A stretch of DNA of 20,567 bases from Verrucomicrobiota bacterium (GTDB taxonomy: Bacteria > Verrucomicrobiota > Verrucomicrobiia > Methylacidiphilales > Verrucolacustridaceae), in the NCBI GenBank assembly GCA_010031845.1, contig RGYX01000004.1:1-20567 (forward strand), written 5' to 3'. The notes beneath the pieces were generated by a model. The model worked only from the letters and a program-made list of their open reading frames with translations, had not been told where the DNA came from and did not search any database. This document shows, in pieces, positions 1-6,908 of this stretch (position 1 is the first letter of the stretch; the number at the start of each line of letters is the position of its first letter). The translations under genes and the position numbers were made by a program.

Positions 1-549
1 ACCAGTGGGGCAGGGGCTCGCGCGCTGATCCATGCCGTCGCCGATATTCGAAAACTTGCCGCCAAGAAGATTGCCGTGATAGGACCCTCCACCGCCCAGA
101 TTTGCCGACAACATGGGCTGGGTGTGGATTTTATCGGACGAGGCCTTGGAGCGATCTCTTTGGCCAAGAATTGGCCCGGGAAAAAAGAGGAAGGGGTGCT
201 GCACTGCACCGGAAGTGCGGAAGAGGGCCTCCTGCGAAACTCCCTGGCGAGGCGTGGGTTTTTAGTGAAACGATCCGTGATGTATCGGAATACCGCTCCA
301 CCGAATCCACCCAGGGTTGTTTTGGATCAACTTCGGAAAGAAGGGGCGGATTGGGTTGTCTTTGCCAGCGGAACAGCCGCCAAGAGGTTTCAGCGCCTCA
401 TGGGAAGACCCTGGGCCAGTCAAATCAAGGTGGCGGCGATCGGAGATTCCACCGCCAGAACATGCCGTCAGGCAGGTTGGAGGGTGGTGGCCAGGGCGAA
501 AGATGTTTCGGCACGGGCGGTTTTATCCGCCATGTTGAAGTTTGAATGA
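1..549 (+). CDS. hemD: Uroporphyrinogen-III synthase (HemD), 5' end outside the window
   Basis: The frame is open from base 1, so the start lies to the left; 182 codons are visible. HemD closes hydroxymethylbilane to uroporphyrinogen III with inversion of ring D, in the cytoplasm, on the way to haem and related tetrapyrroles. The visible part shows the pseudo-repeat of this two-lobed family. One copy begins TSGAGARALIHA and continues KKIAVIGPSTAQICRQHGL. The second has DWVVFASGTAAKRF followed by IKVAAIGDSTARTCRQAGW. Such Ser/Gly-rich loops and Thr-Ala helices recur in both lobes of HemD. About 70 N-terminal residues of a usual 250-residue protein would be missing. It could also be the C-terminal half of a CobA-HemD fusion, which the window cannot show. 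Its TGA stop overlaps the start of the next gene (ATGA, 546-549), suggesting translational coupling. Confidence 0.85.
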   Translation, partial: TSGAGARALIHAVADIRKLAAKKIAVIGPSTAQICRQHGLGVDFIGRGLGAISLAKNWPGKKEEGVLHCTGSAEEGLLRNSLARRGFLVKRSVMYRNTAPPNPPRVVLDQLRKEGADWVVFASGTAAKRFQRLMGRPWASQIKVAAIGDSTARTCRQAGWRVVARAKDVSARAVLSAMLKFE

Positions 550-896
550 ACCCTTCGTCGGAACAAGAAATGGAAGAAGGTCACTTGGCTTTAGCCATGG
601 GGGAGATGAGCCGGGCGGCGGAACATTACCGGAAAGCCATCCAGATTGATCCGAATTGTGCGGATGGCTGGCAATCCCTGGGAATGGCCTTGGTGAAACT
701 TGAGAAACTGGAGGAAGCCATCCTGACTTTGGAGAAGTTAATTCAACTGCGCCCCAAAGATCAGCTCGCGTATAGCAGTCTCTCTTTGGCTTTTGGGAGA
801 GCAGGAAAGATCAAGGAGGCAGAGGAAATGGCGGCCAAGGCAAAGGTGGCAGGTTGGGGAGGGGATCCGACCAAAATGGGTGGTCCAGCCAATTAG
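546..896 (+). CDS. Small tetratricopeptide-repeat protein
   Basis: A 116-residue soluble protein of about three TPR units (roughly residues 8-37, 41-71 and 75-102). Recognisable TPR positions include AAEHYRKAIQIDPNCADGW and EEAILTLEKLIQLRP. There is no signal peptide or membrane segment, so it should be cytoplasmic. TPR proteins are protein-interaction scaffolds; the partner cannot be read from the sequence. The ATG lies inside the hemD stop (ATGA), so it is probably co-translated with hemD, but a role in haem synthesis is not implied by the sequence. Its TAG stop (894-896) overlaps the TAA stop of the convergent TPR gene on the other strand. Confidence 0.8.
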   Translation: MNPSSEQEMEEGHLALAMGEMSRAAEHYRKAIQIDPNCADGWQSLGMALVKLEKLEEAILTLEKLIQLRPKDQLAYSSLSLAFGRAGKIKEAEEMAAKAKVAGWGGDPTKMGGPAN

Positions 897-2527
897 TGGT
901 GGCTGATTTTTCGCTTGTTGGCCTGAATCTTGTCCCGCAAGGAAACCACTGGACCGCCAACCACCAGAGCTTTGTGATACGCCTCTAGGGCCTGCTGGGT
1001 TTGACCCAGGCAGGTATACACATCCCCCGAATGTTCCAGAAGGGTGGGGTCATCGGGAACGAGCCGCAACGCCTCCTCCAGAAGCGATTTGGCTTCTTGG
1101 GGGTGGCCGAGGCGGTAGAGGACCCATGCCTGGCTATCAAGATAAGCAGGATTTCCCGGGGAAAGTTCCAAGGCTTTTTCAATCATAGCCAAGGCCTCGC
1201 GCAGATTCTGACCGCGTTCCGCCCACATGTATCCTAGATAGTTGAGAGATGGATGGTGGCCGGGATTCAACTGCAAAGCCCGCTTCAGGGCGGCTTCGGA
1301 ACGGGTGGGTTGGCCTGCCTGCTCACTGGCAGCGCCATACTCGTAATAGAATCCGGCATCGAGGACTTCCGGGCGATTTTGCGCCAACCGTTCCACCTTG
1401 GCGAAAGTCGCGGTGGCCTTGGCCATACGGCTTTGGGCTTTTTCAGCCAATCCTTGAACCAAAAGAAGTTGAATGGAGTCCGGATAAAATACGGTTCCTT
1501 GTTCAATCGTTTGAAAGGCCCTTCGCGGCTGGTTCTGTTTTAACTGCAGCAGCGCCAGGCGAAGAAAATCCGACAGGGCAGGAGGGTGGGCGGTGTGAAG
1601 GGCAAGCACCCGGTAAATCTCGGCGCGAGCGGGGAGATTCAGTTCTTCATAGAGATTGGCTAAGACCGGATAGAGAATGGACCGACCCGGCTTTACTGAC
1701 TCAACCTTTTGCAGGGTTTTATCGGCCTCATTCATAAGGCCGCTCAAAAGCTGGACGGCAGCCAGTTGCTCCAGAATGGCCCCCTCATCCCCCTGATCTG
1801 CCTGAAAATAGCCGAGGTATCGCAGGGCGGTGGGGAGATCATCCGCCGCCAAGGCGATTTCCGCTGCCCGCAGACTGACGCCCGAAATTCCCGGATCCAA
1901 ATCTGCGGCGCGGATAAAGGCCGGAAGAATGGATGCCGCCACCTCGCGTTGTGACTTCCTGGATAGGAGCATGCTGGATCGCAAGAGCCCTTCCGCCACT
2001 CGGGCAATTCGCTCGGGATCCTCCACTTCCCAACCCGCCAAAGCGGTAAGAGCGTCTCGCTGGGCAACCACGGCAGCTTCACCGTACTTTTCCGCGGCCA
2101 ACGCCAGGCAAAGCAAGGTACAACGTTCGGGTTCATCCGCCGAGGTGGGGGGAAGTCCCTGCAGGATTTGCACGGCTTCGGCGGCGCGCCTGAGGTCTAG
2201 CAGGGTCGCAGCCTTTGCGATGGCCGCCTGCCTTGAGGAGGGGTCGAAAGCCACAGCCTTGGCGTAGGCCTCATACGCCGCTTCACTTTGTCCCAAGACG
2301 TCCGCCCTGCGGCCCTCGGCGAAATACAACGCGGCTTCCACCCGGTCATTGCGGACCGGTTCGGCGGCGATAGCTCCCGATATGACAAGAAACAGGGCGA
2401 CGAGCGCCCCAATTTCAGGTCTTGTAACGGAGGCGTTTCTTATGGCGGTTCGCGCGACTACGCTTGCGGCGCTTGTGCTTCGCGATTTTTGACTTCCGCT
2501 TTTTCTTGATGGAACCCATGCCTGCAT
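893..2527 (-). CDS. Large exported TPR protein, start uncertain
   Basis: The protein is mostly TPR repeats. Clear units near the C-terminus include [20 protein letters not shown], a unit ending [19 protein letters not shown], and [20 protein letters not shown]. Before the repeats is a hydrophobic segment, [17 protein letters not shown], followed by EPVRND, which looks like a signal peptide, so the protein is probably exported to the periplasm. The start is a problem: downstream of the upstream small ribosomal-protein gene the frame has no ATG, GTG or TTG. The nearest ATG is at 2527 (544 residues), with a 48-residue Ser/Arg-rich leader that fully overlaps that gene. Non-standard starts closer to the signal peptide are ATA at 2443 (516 residues) or ATT at 2413 (506 residues). 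The frame is open further upstream into hisG, but that part is a shadow. Function is unknown beyond a likely envelope scaffold. Confidence 0.75.
   Translation of the reverse strand: MQAWVPSRKSGSQKSRSTSAASVVARTAIRNASVTRPEIGALVALFLVISGAIAAEPVRNDRVEAALYFAEGRRADVLGQSEAAYEAYAKAVAFDPSSRQAAIAKAATLLDLRRAAEAVQILQGLPPTSADEPERCTLLCLALAAEKYGEAAVVAQRDALTALAGWEVEDPERIARVAEGLLRSSMLLSRKSQREVAASILPAFIRAADLDPGISGVSLRAAEIALAADDLPTALRYLGYFQADQGDEGAILEQLAAVQLLSGLMNEADKTLQKVESVKPGRSILYPVLANLYEELNLPARAEIYRVLALHTAHPPALSDFLRLALLQLKQNQPRRAFQTIEQGTVFYPDSIQLLLVQGLAEKAQSRMAKATATFAKVERLAQNRPEVLDAGFYYEYGAASEQAGQPTRSEAALKRALQLNPGHHPSLNYLGYMWAERGQNLREALAMIEKALELSPGNPAYLDSQAWVLYRLGHPQEAKSLLEEALRLVPDDPTLLEHSGDVYTCLGQTQQALEAYHKALVVGGPVVSLRDKIQANKRKISHH
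2415..2519 (-). CDS. 34-residue ribosomal protein of the AURKAIP1/COX24 (bS22/mS38) type
   Basis: A short, extremely basic protein beginning [20 protein letters not shown] and ending RLRYKT; about two thirds of its residues are Lys, Arg or His. The MGS start, the following KKR cluster and the regular K/R spacing match the AURKAIP1/COX24 domain family. That family includes the 33-residue mycobacterial small-subunit protein bS22 and the C-terminal part of mitoribosomal mS38. The likely role is as a small rRNA-binding peptide of the 30S subunit. The ATG lies inside the 3' end of hisG and no good SD is visible (CAGGC precedes the ATG), so translation may be coupled to hisG. It is shorter than most gene finders' cutoffs. 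The family match is by eye; a profile search would settle it. Confidence 0.82.
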   Translation of the reverse strand: MGSIKKKRKSKIAKHKRRKRSRANRHKKRLRYKT

Positions 2528-3330
2528 CGTGGGCGGACAACTTTTTCCTCCATCACGGTTTCCACCGCCACCCAACCCTCCCTGGCCAAAGGAGAAATTG
2601 TGGGATCGCGGAGGGAGGACAAAGCCGTGCTGACCGAGTGCAGACAACGCCGGGGCACGTTCATCTTTAGCCCAACCAGATCTCGGGCACGGAGTGCACC
2701 CTCCAGTAGCATGGCCAATGTGCTGATCCGGATCCGCTCGGCGGGCCGGGTCCAAACCTTGCGGTTTGCGATCAGTTGGGGGTAAGACTCCAGAATCGTG
2801 TCCAAAATGCGCAGCCCGTTGGCCGCCAGGGAGGACCCTGTTTCCGTAATGTCCACCACGGCATCGGCCAGTTCAGGAACCTTCACCTCGGTGGCGCCCC
2901 AGGAAAACTCAATCTTGGCTTTGATCTTGTGTTTGGCCAGGTATTGACGGACCAAACCAACCGCCTCCGTGGCAATGCGCTTTCCCCTCAATTGCGAGGG
3001 ACGTTGGATGGGGGAACGATTGGGGACAGCGACCACCCAACGGGCAGGCTGGGCGGTGGCCTTACTGAAACGGAGGGTTGAAACAACATGCACCTTGGCG
3101 CGGGTCTCCTGAATCCAGTCGCTGCCGGTTAAGCCCAGATCCAGAAAACCATCTTGCACATAGGCGGCAATTTCCTGCGCCCGCAAGAGACGAACCTCAA
3201 AGTTTGGGTCATCGATCGCCGGACGGTAGGTACGTGAGCTCCGGGCAATGCTGTAGCCAGCTTTGCGAAAAAGCTCAAGGGTGGCTTCCTGTAAACTGCC
3301 CGAGGGAAGTCCGATGCGAAGAGGTTTCAT
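2458..3330 (-). CDS. hisG: ATP phosphoribosyltransferase, long form, with an abnormal C-terminus
   Basis: HisG joins ATP and PRPP in the first, feedback-controlled step of histidine synthesis (cytoplasm). The protein is 290 residues. Family marks are the N-terminal [10 protein letters not shown] (residues 4-13), DLGLTGSDW (64-72) and the PRPP-site region [18 protein letters not shown] (160-177). The regulatory ACT-like domain of long-form HisG starts at about 220 (LKMNVPR) and includes [18 protein letters not shown] (242-259). Long-form enzymes do not need HisZ. After EEKVV (261-265) the expected helix and last strand of the ACT-like domain are missing. Residues 266-290 are an unrelated tail encoded where the next small gene starts. 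The ATG at 3330 gives the normal family N-terminus. A 93-base gap separates it from aguA upstream. Confidence 0.92.
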   Translation of the reverse strand: MKPLRIGLPSGSLQEATLELFRKAGYSIARSSRTYRPAIDDPNFEVRLLRAQEIAAYVQDGFLDLGLTGSDWIQETRAKVHVVSTLRFSKATAQPARWVVAVPNRSPIQRPSQLRGKRIATEAVGLVRQYLAKHKIKAKIEFSWGATEVKVPELADAVVDITETGSSLAANGLRILDTILESYPQLIANRKVWTRPAERIRISTLAMLLEGALRARDLVGLKMNVPRRCLHSVSTALSSLRDPTISPLAREGWVAVETVMEEKVVRPRCRHGFHQEKAEVKNREAQAPQA

Positions 3331-3423
3331 GCAACTTCAACCTAGAGAAAAATACCAAGATACTCAATCCTGGTTCACGTGAGCCTTTCCCTCCCAGGCG
3401 CGGGCAGGAATGGGAAGGGGAAT

Positions 3424-4488
3424 TTAGGCTAAAATGGCCGGCATCTGTTGGGTGATGCAATGAATGGCGCCCAACCCGCCGACCAAGGCCCGGCAATCGA
3501 TACCGACGATTTTACGATCAGGAAAGTAGGGTTGGAGTTGCTGGAGAACAATCTTATCGGTAGGCGAATGAAAAACCGGAACCAGGACGGCCGCATTGCC
3601 GATGTAAAAGTTCGCGTGACTGGCGGGATTGCGATGGTGCGGGCCATCGGCACGGGGCGGCATGGGCATCTCAATCACCTTGAGCGGTTGCCCGTTGGCA
3701 TCCTTGGCGTGGCGGAGGCGCTCCAGATTCTCCGCCAAGGGCGCATGGTTCACGTCCTTGGTATCCGGTTCCACCACGGTAGAAACCACTCCGGGAGCGA
3801 GAAACCGGGTCAAGTCATCCACATGGCCGTCGGTGTCATCGCCTTCCAACCCATCGCTGAGCCAGACGATCTGACGAACCCCAAGCCAGAGACGGAGTTT
3901 CTCCTCAATCTGGGATCGATTGAATTTGGGGTTTCGATTCGGATTCAAAAGGCAGGCCTCGGTGGTGAGGAGGGTGCCCTGACCGTCAGTGTCGATGGAT
4001 CCTCCTTCCAGGACAAATGCATGGGTCTCAAACGGAGTTCCGGTCATCGGACACGCGCTCAGGGGAACCCGGTCGTCGGCATCCCAGGGAGTGTATTTCT
4101 GCCCCCAGCCATTAAAGGTGAAATCGTGCGCCACGCGGGCAGGTTTTCCGTGTTTCCGGTGCAACATGAAAATCGGACCACTATCGCGCAACCAGGCGTC
4201 GTCGGTCGGAATTTGGACTACTTTAAGGTTGGGCGACTCCAATCCGGCACGACGAACGCGCTCGCCGATCAGGGAGGATGATTCGCAGTCGTTGGCACAG
4301 AGATAAACACGCTCGCCTGGAATCAGGGCCCGGATGATTTCCAGATAGGTTTCCTGAACCGGTTCCAGCAGACCGGGCCAAGTGGCCTCGTTGTGGGGCC
4401 AGGCAAGCCAGGTGGCCTCGTGCTTCTCCCATTCGGCGGGAAGACGATACTGCGACCAGTCAATCGCGGGGCTTGAGGTTTCGTTCAA
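3424..4488 (-). CDS. aguA: Agmatine deiminase
   Basis: Hydrolyses agmatine to N-carbamoylputrescine and ammonia; cytoplasmic, in the arginine-decarboxylase route to putrescine. The 354 residues fit the peptidyl-arginine/agmatine deiminase family. Visible marks are PAEWEKHEATWLAWP (17-31), DDAWLRDSGPIF (96-107), EGGSIDTDG (161-169), GDDTDGHVDD containing the catalytic His222 (216-225), and GLGAIHCITQQMP with the nucleophile Cys344. The start is TTG at 4488, overlapping the aguB stop as TTGA, with no convincing SD, so translation probably depends on re-initiation after aguB. The neighbouring aguB makes the next enzyme of the same pathway. No decarboxylase gene is present in the window, so the agmatine source is not shown. 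Confidence 0.95.
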   Translation of the reverse strand: MNETSSPAIDWSQYRLPAEWEKHEATWLAWPHNEATWPGLLEPVQETYLEIIRALIPGERVYLCANDCESSSLIGERVRRAGLESPNLKVVQIPTDDAWLRDSGPIFMLHRKHGKPARVAHDFTFNGWGQKYTPWDADDRVPLSACPMTGTPFETHAFVLEGGSIDTDGQGTLLTTEACLLNPNRNPKFNRSQIEEKLRLWLGVRQIVWLSDGLEGDDTDGHVDDLTRFLAPGVVSTVVEPDTKDVNHAPLAENLERLRHAKDANGQPLKVIEMPMPPRADGPHHRNPASHANFYIGNAAVLVPVFHSPTDKIVLQQLQPYFPDRKIVGIDCRALVGGLGAIHCITQQMPAILA

Positions 4489-5363
4489 GGATTCAGGTAG
4501 CGTTGATCCAGCCCACCGTAGGCATCAATGCGCCGATCGCGCAAAAAGGGCCAGTGTTGTCGGGTGACTCCAATCTCGTTCAAGTCCAAGGTGGCGCGGA
4601 CAATTTCCGGTTTGTCGGTTGAAGCTTGGGCCAAAACACGTCCGAATGGATCGCTGACAAAAGAGGATCCCCAGAAGTCCAGATTGTCCTCGCGGCCAAT
4701 GCGATTAATCGAGAGTACATAGACCCCATTGGCGATGGCATGACTCCGCTGGATGGTCTGCCAAGCCCCGAGTTGAACCCGGTGCAGTTCTCTCTTTTCC
4801 GTGCGGGCCAATCCGATGGCGGTCGGATAAATGAGGATTTCGGCCCCGCGAAGCGCCATCAGTCGTGCTGCCTCCGGGTACCACTGGTCCCAGCAAACCA
4901 AAACACCCAGTCGACCCACAGGGGTATCGATGGGCTGGAAGCCCGTGTCGCCGGGAGCGAAATAGAACTTTTCGCTGAATCCAGGATCGTCGGGAATGTG
5001 CATCTTGCGATAGGTCCCCAGAATCTTGCCGTCAGGCCCAAACACCACCGCGGTGTTATGGTACAAACCGCCCGCTCGTTTCTCGAACAGGCTCGAGACC
5101 AAAGTGATTTTATGTTTTTTTGCCGCCTGAGAAAGAAGGCGGGTGGTTGGACCTGGGATTTTCTCCGCCAGTTCAAAGCAACCGTAATCCTCTTTTTGGC
5201 AAAAGTAGAGCGAACGAAACAATTCCTGCAGACACACCAGTTTAGCTCCCTGTTTTGCGGCCGCGGCAATTCGATCCAACGTAAGTTTGAGGTTTTTTTC
5301 CGGCTGGGGAGAGCAGGCCGTCTGAATGAGGGCCACTGGCACTTTTCGGTTTGGGTTAGACAT
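4485..5363 (-). CDS. aguB: N-carbamoylputrescine amidase
   Basis: A nitrilase-superfamily (C-N hydrolase) enzyme that splits N-carbamoylputrescine to putrescine, CO2 and ammonia. It is 292 residues, full length for the family. The catalytic triad is visible: Glu47 in CLQELF, Lys120 in YRKMHIPDDPGF and Cys157 in LVCWDQWYPEAAR. The sequence HIPDDPGFSEKFYFAPGD and the QHWPFLRDRRIDAY end are typical of AguB rather than of other nitrilases. It begins with ATG at 5363, nine bases downstream of the preceding proline-rich gene, and overlaps aguA by four bases. Together with aguA it completes agmatine to putrescine conversion. The Cys and Lys context makes beta-ureidopropionase a less likely alternative. 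Confidence 0.95.
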   Translation of the reverse strand: MSNPNRKVPVALIQTACSPQPEKNLKLTLDRIAAAAKQGAKLVCLQELFRSLYFCQKEDYGCFELAEKIPGPTTRLLSQAAKKHKITLVSSLFEKRAGGLYHNTAVVFGPDGKILGTYRKMHIPDDPGFSEKFYFAPGDTGFQPIDTPVGRLGVLVCWDQWYPEAARLMALRGAEILIYPTAIGLARTEKRELHRVQLGAWQTIQRSHAIANGVYVLSINRIGREDNLDFWGSSFVSDPFGRVLAQASTDKPEIVRATLDLNEIGVTRQHWPFLRDRRIDAYGGLDQRYLNP

Positions 5364-5372
5364 GGGGCTAGT

Positions 5373-5849
5373 TCAGCGCAAAGCCAGCGGCGGAGCGAGA
5401 ATTTCAGACAAAACCACCGCCTCGCGCAGACGCGAGCCTAAACGGGGGATGGTCCGATCACGAAGGGCGCTTGGATGGGATTTTTGTTTCACGTCAGGAC
5501 TTTTCCTTGTCACGGTCTCGCTCAGGACTGGCGTGTCCTGAATCGGATCCAAGGGAAGGGGAGGCAAATGAAAAGGAGGGGGATTCGTTTGGGGGTGAAC
5601 CCGTGGAGGAGCCATGGGTGCCGAACGGTCGGGAAGCACGGGAGGTGGGGGGCTCTCATGCCGCCGCCTGCCCAAGGCCTCGAGCAGGTCCCCGAGATCC
5701 CCGACAGGATCATCGTTCCCTGCCGGCGGACCGGGCCTTTCTTTTTCCTGAGAACGAGCGGAGAGGGAATCTTCGGAGACGTGGCGATGTTTGATCCACC
5801 ATTGGACAGCGGTGGCCAAGACAAAGAGAATCGGAACGATCCACTCCAT
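5373..5849 (-). CDS. Proline-rich membrane-anchored protein downstream of floA
   Basis: I do not recognise a named family for this 158-residue protein. It starts with a single transmembrane segment (MEWIVPILFVLATAVQWW, residues 1-18) followed by a basic IKHR, so the rest is expected in the cytoplasm. The middle (about 60-110) is low-complexity and Pro-rich with repeated PPP and HLPPLPLDP-type stretches. The last 25 residues (RLGSRLREAVVLSEILAPP) look like a short conserved amphipathic module. It starts 15 bases after the floA stop and ends 9 bases before aguB, so it belongs to the same transcript. The context suggests it could accompany the FloA/NfeD membrane assembly, but that is inference. 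Confidence 0.7.
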   Translation of the reverse strand: MEWIVPILFVLATAVQWWIKHRHVSEDSLSARSQEKERPGPPAGNDDPVGDLGDLLEALGRRRHESPPPPVLPDRSAPMAPPRVHPQTNPPPFHLPPLPLDPIQDTPVLSETVTRKSPDVKQKSHPSALRDRTIPRLGSRLREAVVLSEILAPPLALR

Positions 5850-5864
5850 GAACGTGCTGGAGGA

Positions 5865-6851
5865 TTATTTGGTCCCGGGCTTGCCTGAATCCTTGGCAAT
5901 GGCGGATCGCATATCCGTATCGGCCGACACGTTTCGAATCTTTTGGTAATCCATGATTCCAAGATTCCCTTTGCGGAAAGCTTCCGCCATCGCGAGGGGG
6001 ACCTGGGCCTCCGCCTCCACCACCTTCGCCCGCATCTCCTGCTCCGCAGCCACCGCCGCCGCCCGACGCATCTCGGCTTTGGCCTGAGCCACCTGTTTGT
6101 CGGCATCCGCCTGTTCAGCTTGAAGCTTGGCGCCCACATTTTCACCCACTCCCACATCCGCAATGTCAATCGAGAGGATTTCGTAGGCGGTTCCGGCATC
6201 CAGTCCGCGGTTTAAAACGTCCTTGGAGATGTCCTGCGGGTTTTCCAGAACCCCTTTGTAGGTCTCCTTGGAACCGATGGCGCGGACAATCCCTTCACCC
6301 ACCCGGGCGATAATGGTCTCCTCCGTGGCGCCTCCCACGAAACGATCGAGATTGGAGCGAACGGTAACCCGGGCCCGGGCCCGCACGGTGATTCCGTCTT
6401 TGGCCACGCCATCAATGGTGTTTTTTCCGGTTTGGCTGGCGGCCGGGCAGTCGATCACCCGGGGATTGACGCTGGTGCGGACGGCATCAAACACCGTTTT
6501 CCCCGATCCCGAGGTGGCGAGATCAATCGCACAGCAGCGGTTGAAATCGAGCTTGATGCCTGCCTTATCAGCCGCAATCAGCGCCCGGATCACCTGATCC
6601 ACGTTGCCCCCTGCAAGATAGTGGGTTTCCAGTTGGGCGGTGGATACTTGGATGCCCGCCCGTACAGCTGTGATCCGCGCATTCACGATGAGGGAGTTGG
6701 GAATTCCCCGAAGCCGCATGGCGATCAGGGTGGGGATGCTGACGGGGGCGCCGGAAGTGAGGGCCCGCAACCAAAGGCCAAAAAAGTTAAGGAGAATGAC
6801 TCCAAAGACCAGGGCGACAACCCCGACCACAATCAAGAGAAGGATGGGCAT
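5865..6851 (-). CDS. floA: Flotillin-like protein FloA
   Basis: An SPFH/band-7-like scaffold of membrane microdomains (UPF0365 family), 328 residues, normal length. Residues 1-30 form the membrane hairpin ([20 protein letters not shown] followed by [10 protein letters not shown]). Typical FloA stretches follow: [58 protein letters not shown] (split here by the family as one block), and the Glu/Ala-rich coiled coil from about 250 to 300 ([20 protein letters not shown]). The end [15 protein letters not shown] is also standard. It lies 57 bases downstream of nfeD, the classic partner, on the same strand. No clear SD is seen before its ATG. Confidence 0.96.
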   Translation of the reverse strand: MPILLLIVVGVVALVFGVILLNFFGLWLRALTSGAPVSIPTLIAMRLRGIPNSLIVNARITAVRAGIQVSTAQLETHYLAGGNVDQVIRALIAADKAGIKLDFNRCCAIDLATSGSGKTVFDAVRTSVNPRVIDCPAASQTGKNTIDGVAKDGITVRARARVTVRSNLDRFVGGATEETIIARVGEGIVRAIGSKETYKGVLENPQDISKDVLNRGLDAGTAYEILSIDIADVGVGENVGAKLQAEQADADKQVAQAKAEMRRAAAVAAEQEMRAKVVEAEAQVPLAMAEAFRKGNLGIMDYQKIRNVSADTDMRSAIAKDSGKPGTK

Positions 6852-6877
6852 AGTAGATCAGATTAGGGGACAGACAC

Positions 6878-6897
6878 CGATCGGGAAAGACCGATCG
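6878..6897. repeat. Perfect 7-bp inverted repeat between nfeD and floA
   Basis: CGATCGG at 6878-6884 pairs with CCGATCG at 6891-6897 around a six-base loop. It lies in the 57-base gap between the nfeD stop and the floA start. There is no T-run on either side, so it is not a normal intrinsic terminator. It may stabilise or process the mRNA, or be a protein-binding palindrome. Confidence 0.5.
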
Positions 6898-6908
6898 AAT
6901 GGGGAAAT

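Noticed and set aside
2528..2755. N-terminal extension of the TPR protein up to 2755
   Set aside because: It is a frame-shifted reading of hisG, has no family likeness, and would place a signal peptide far inside the protein.
3448..4281. 277-residue open frame antisense to aguA
   Set aside because: It lies wholly opposite a well-conserved enzyme gene, with no start signal or family likeness; typical of GC-rich codon use.
6878..6897. Hairpin between nfeD and floA as a terminator
   Set aside because: No T-run follows on either strand, and the nfeD-floA pair is normally co-transcribed.
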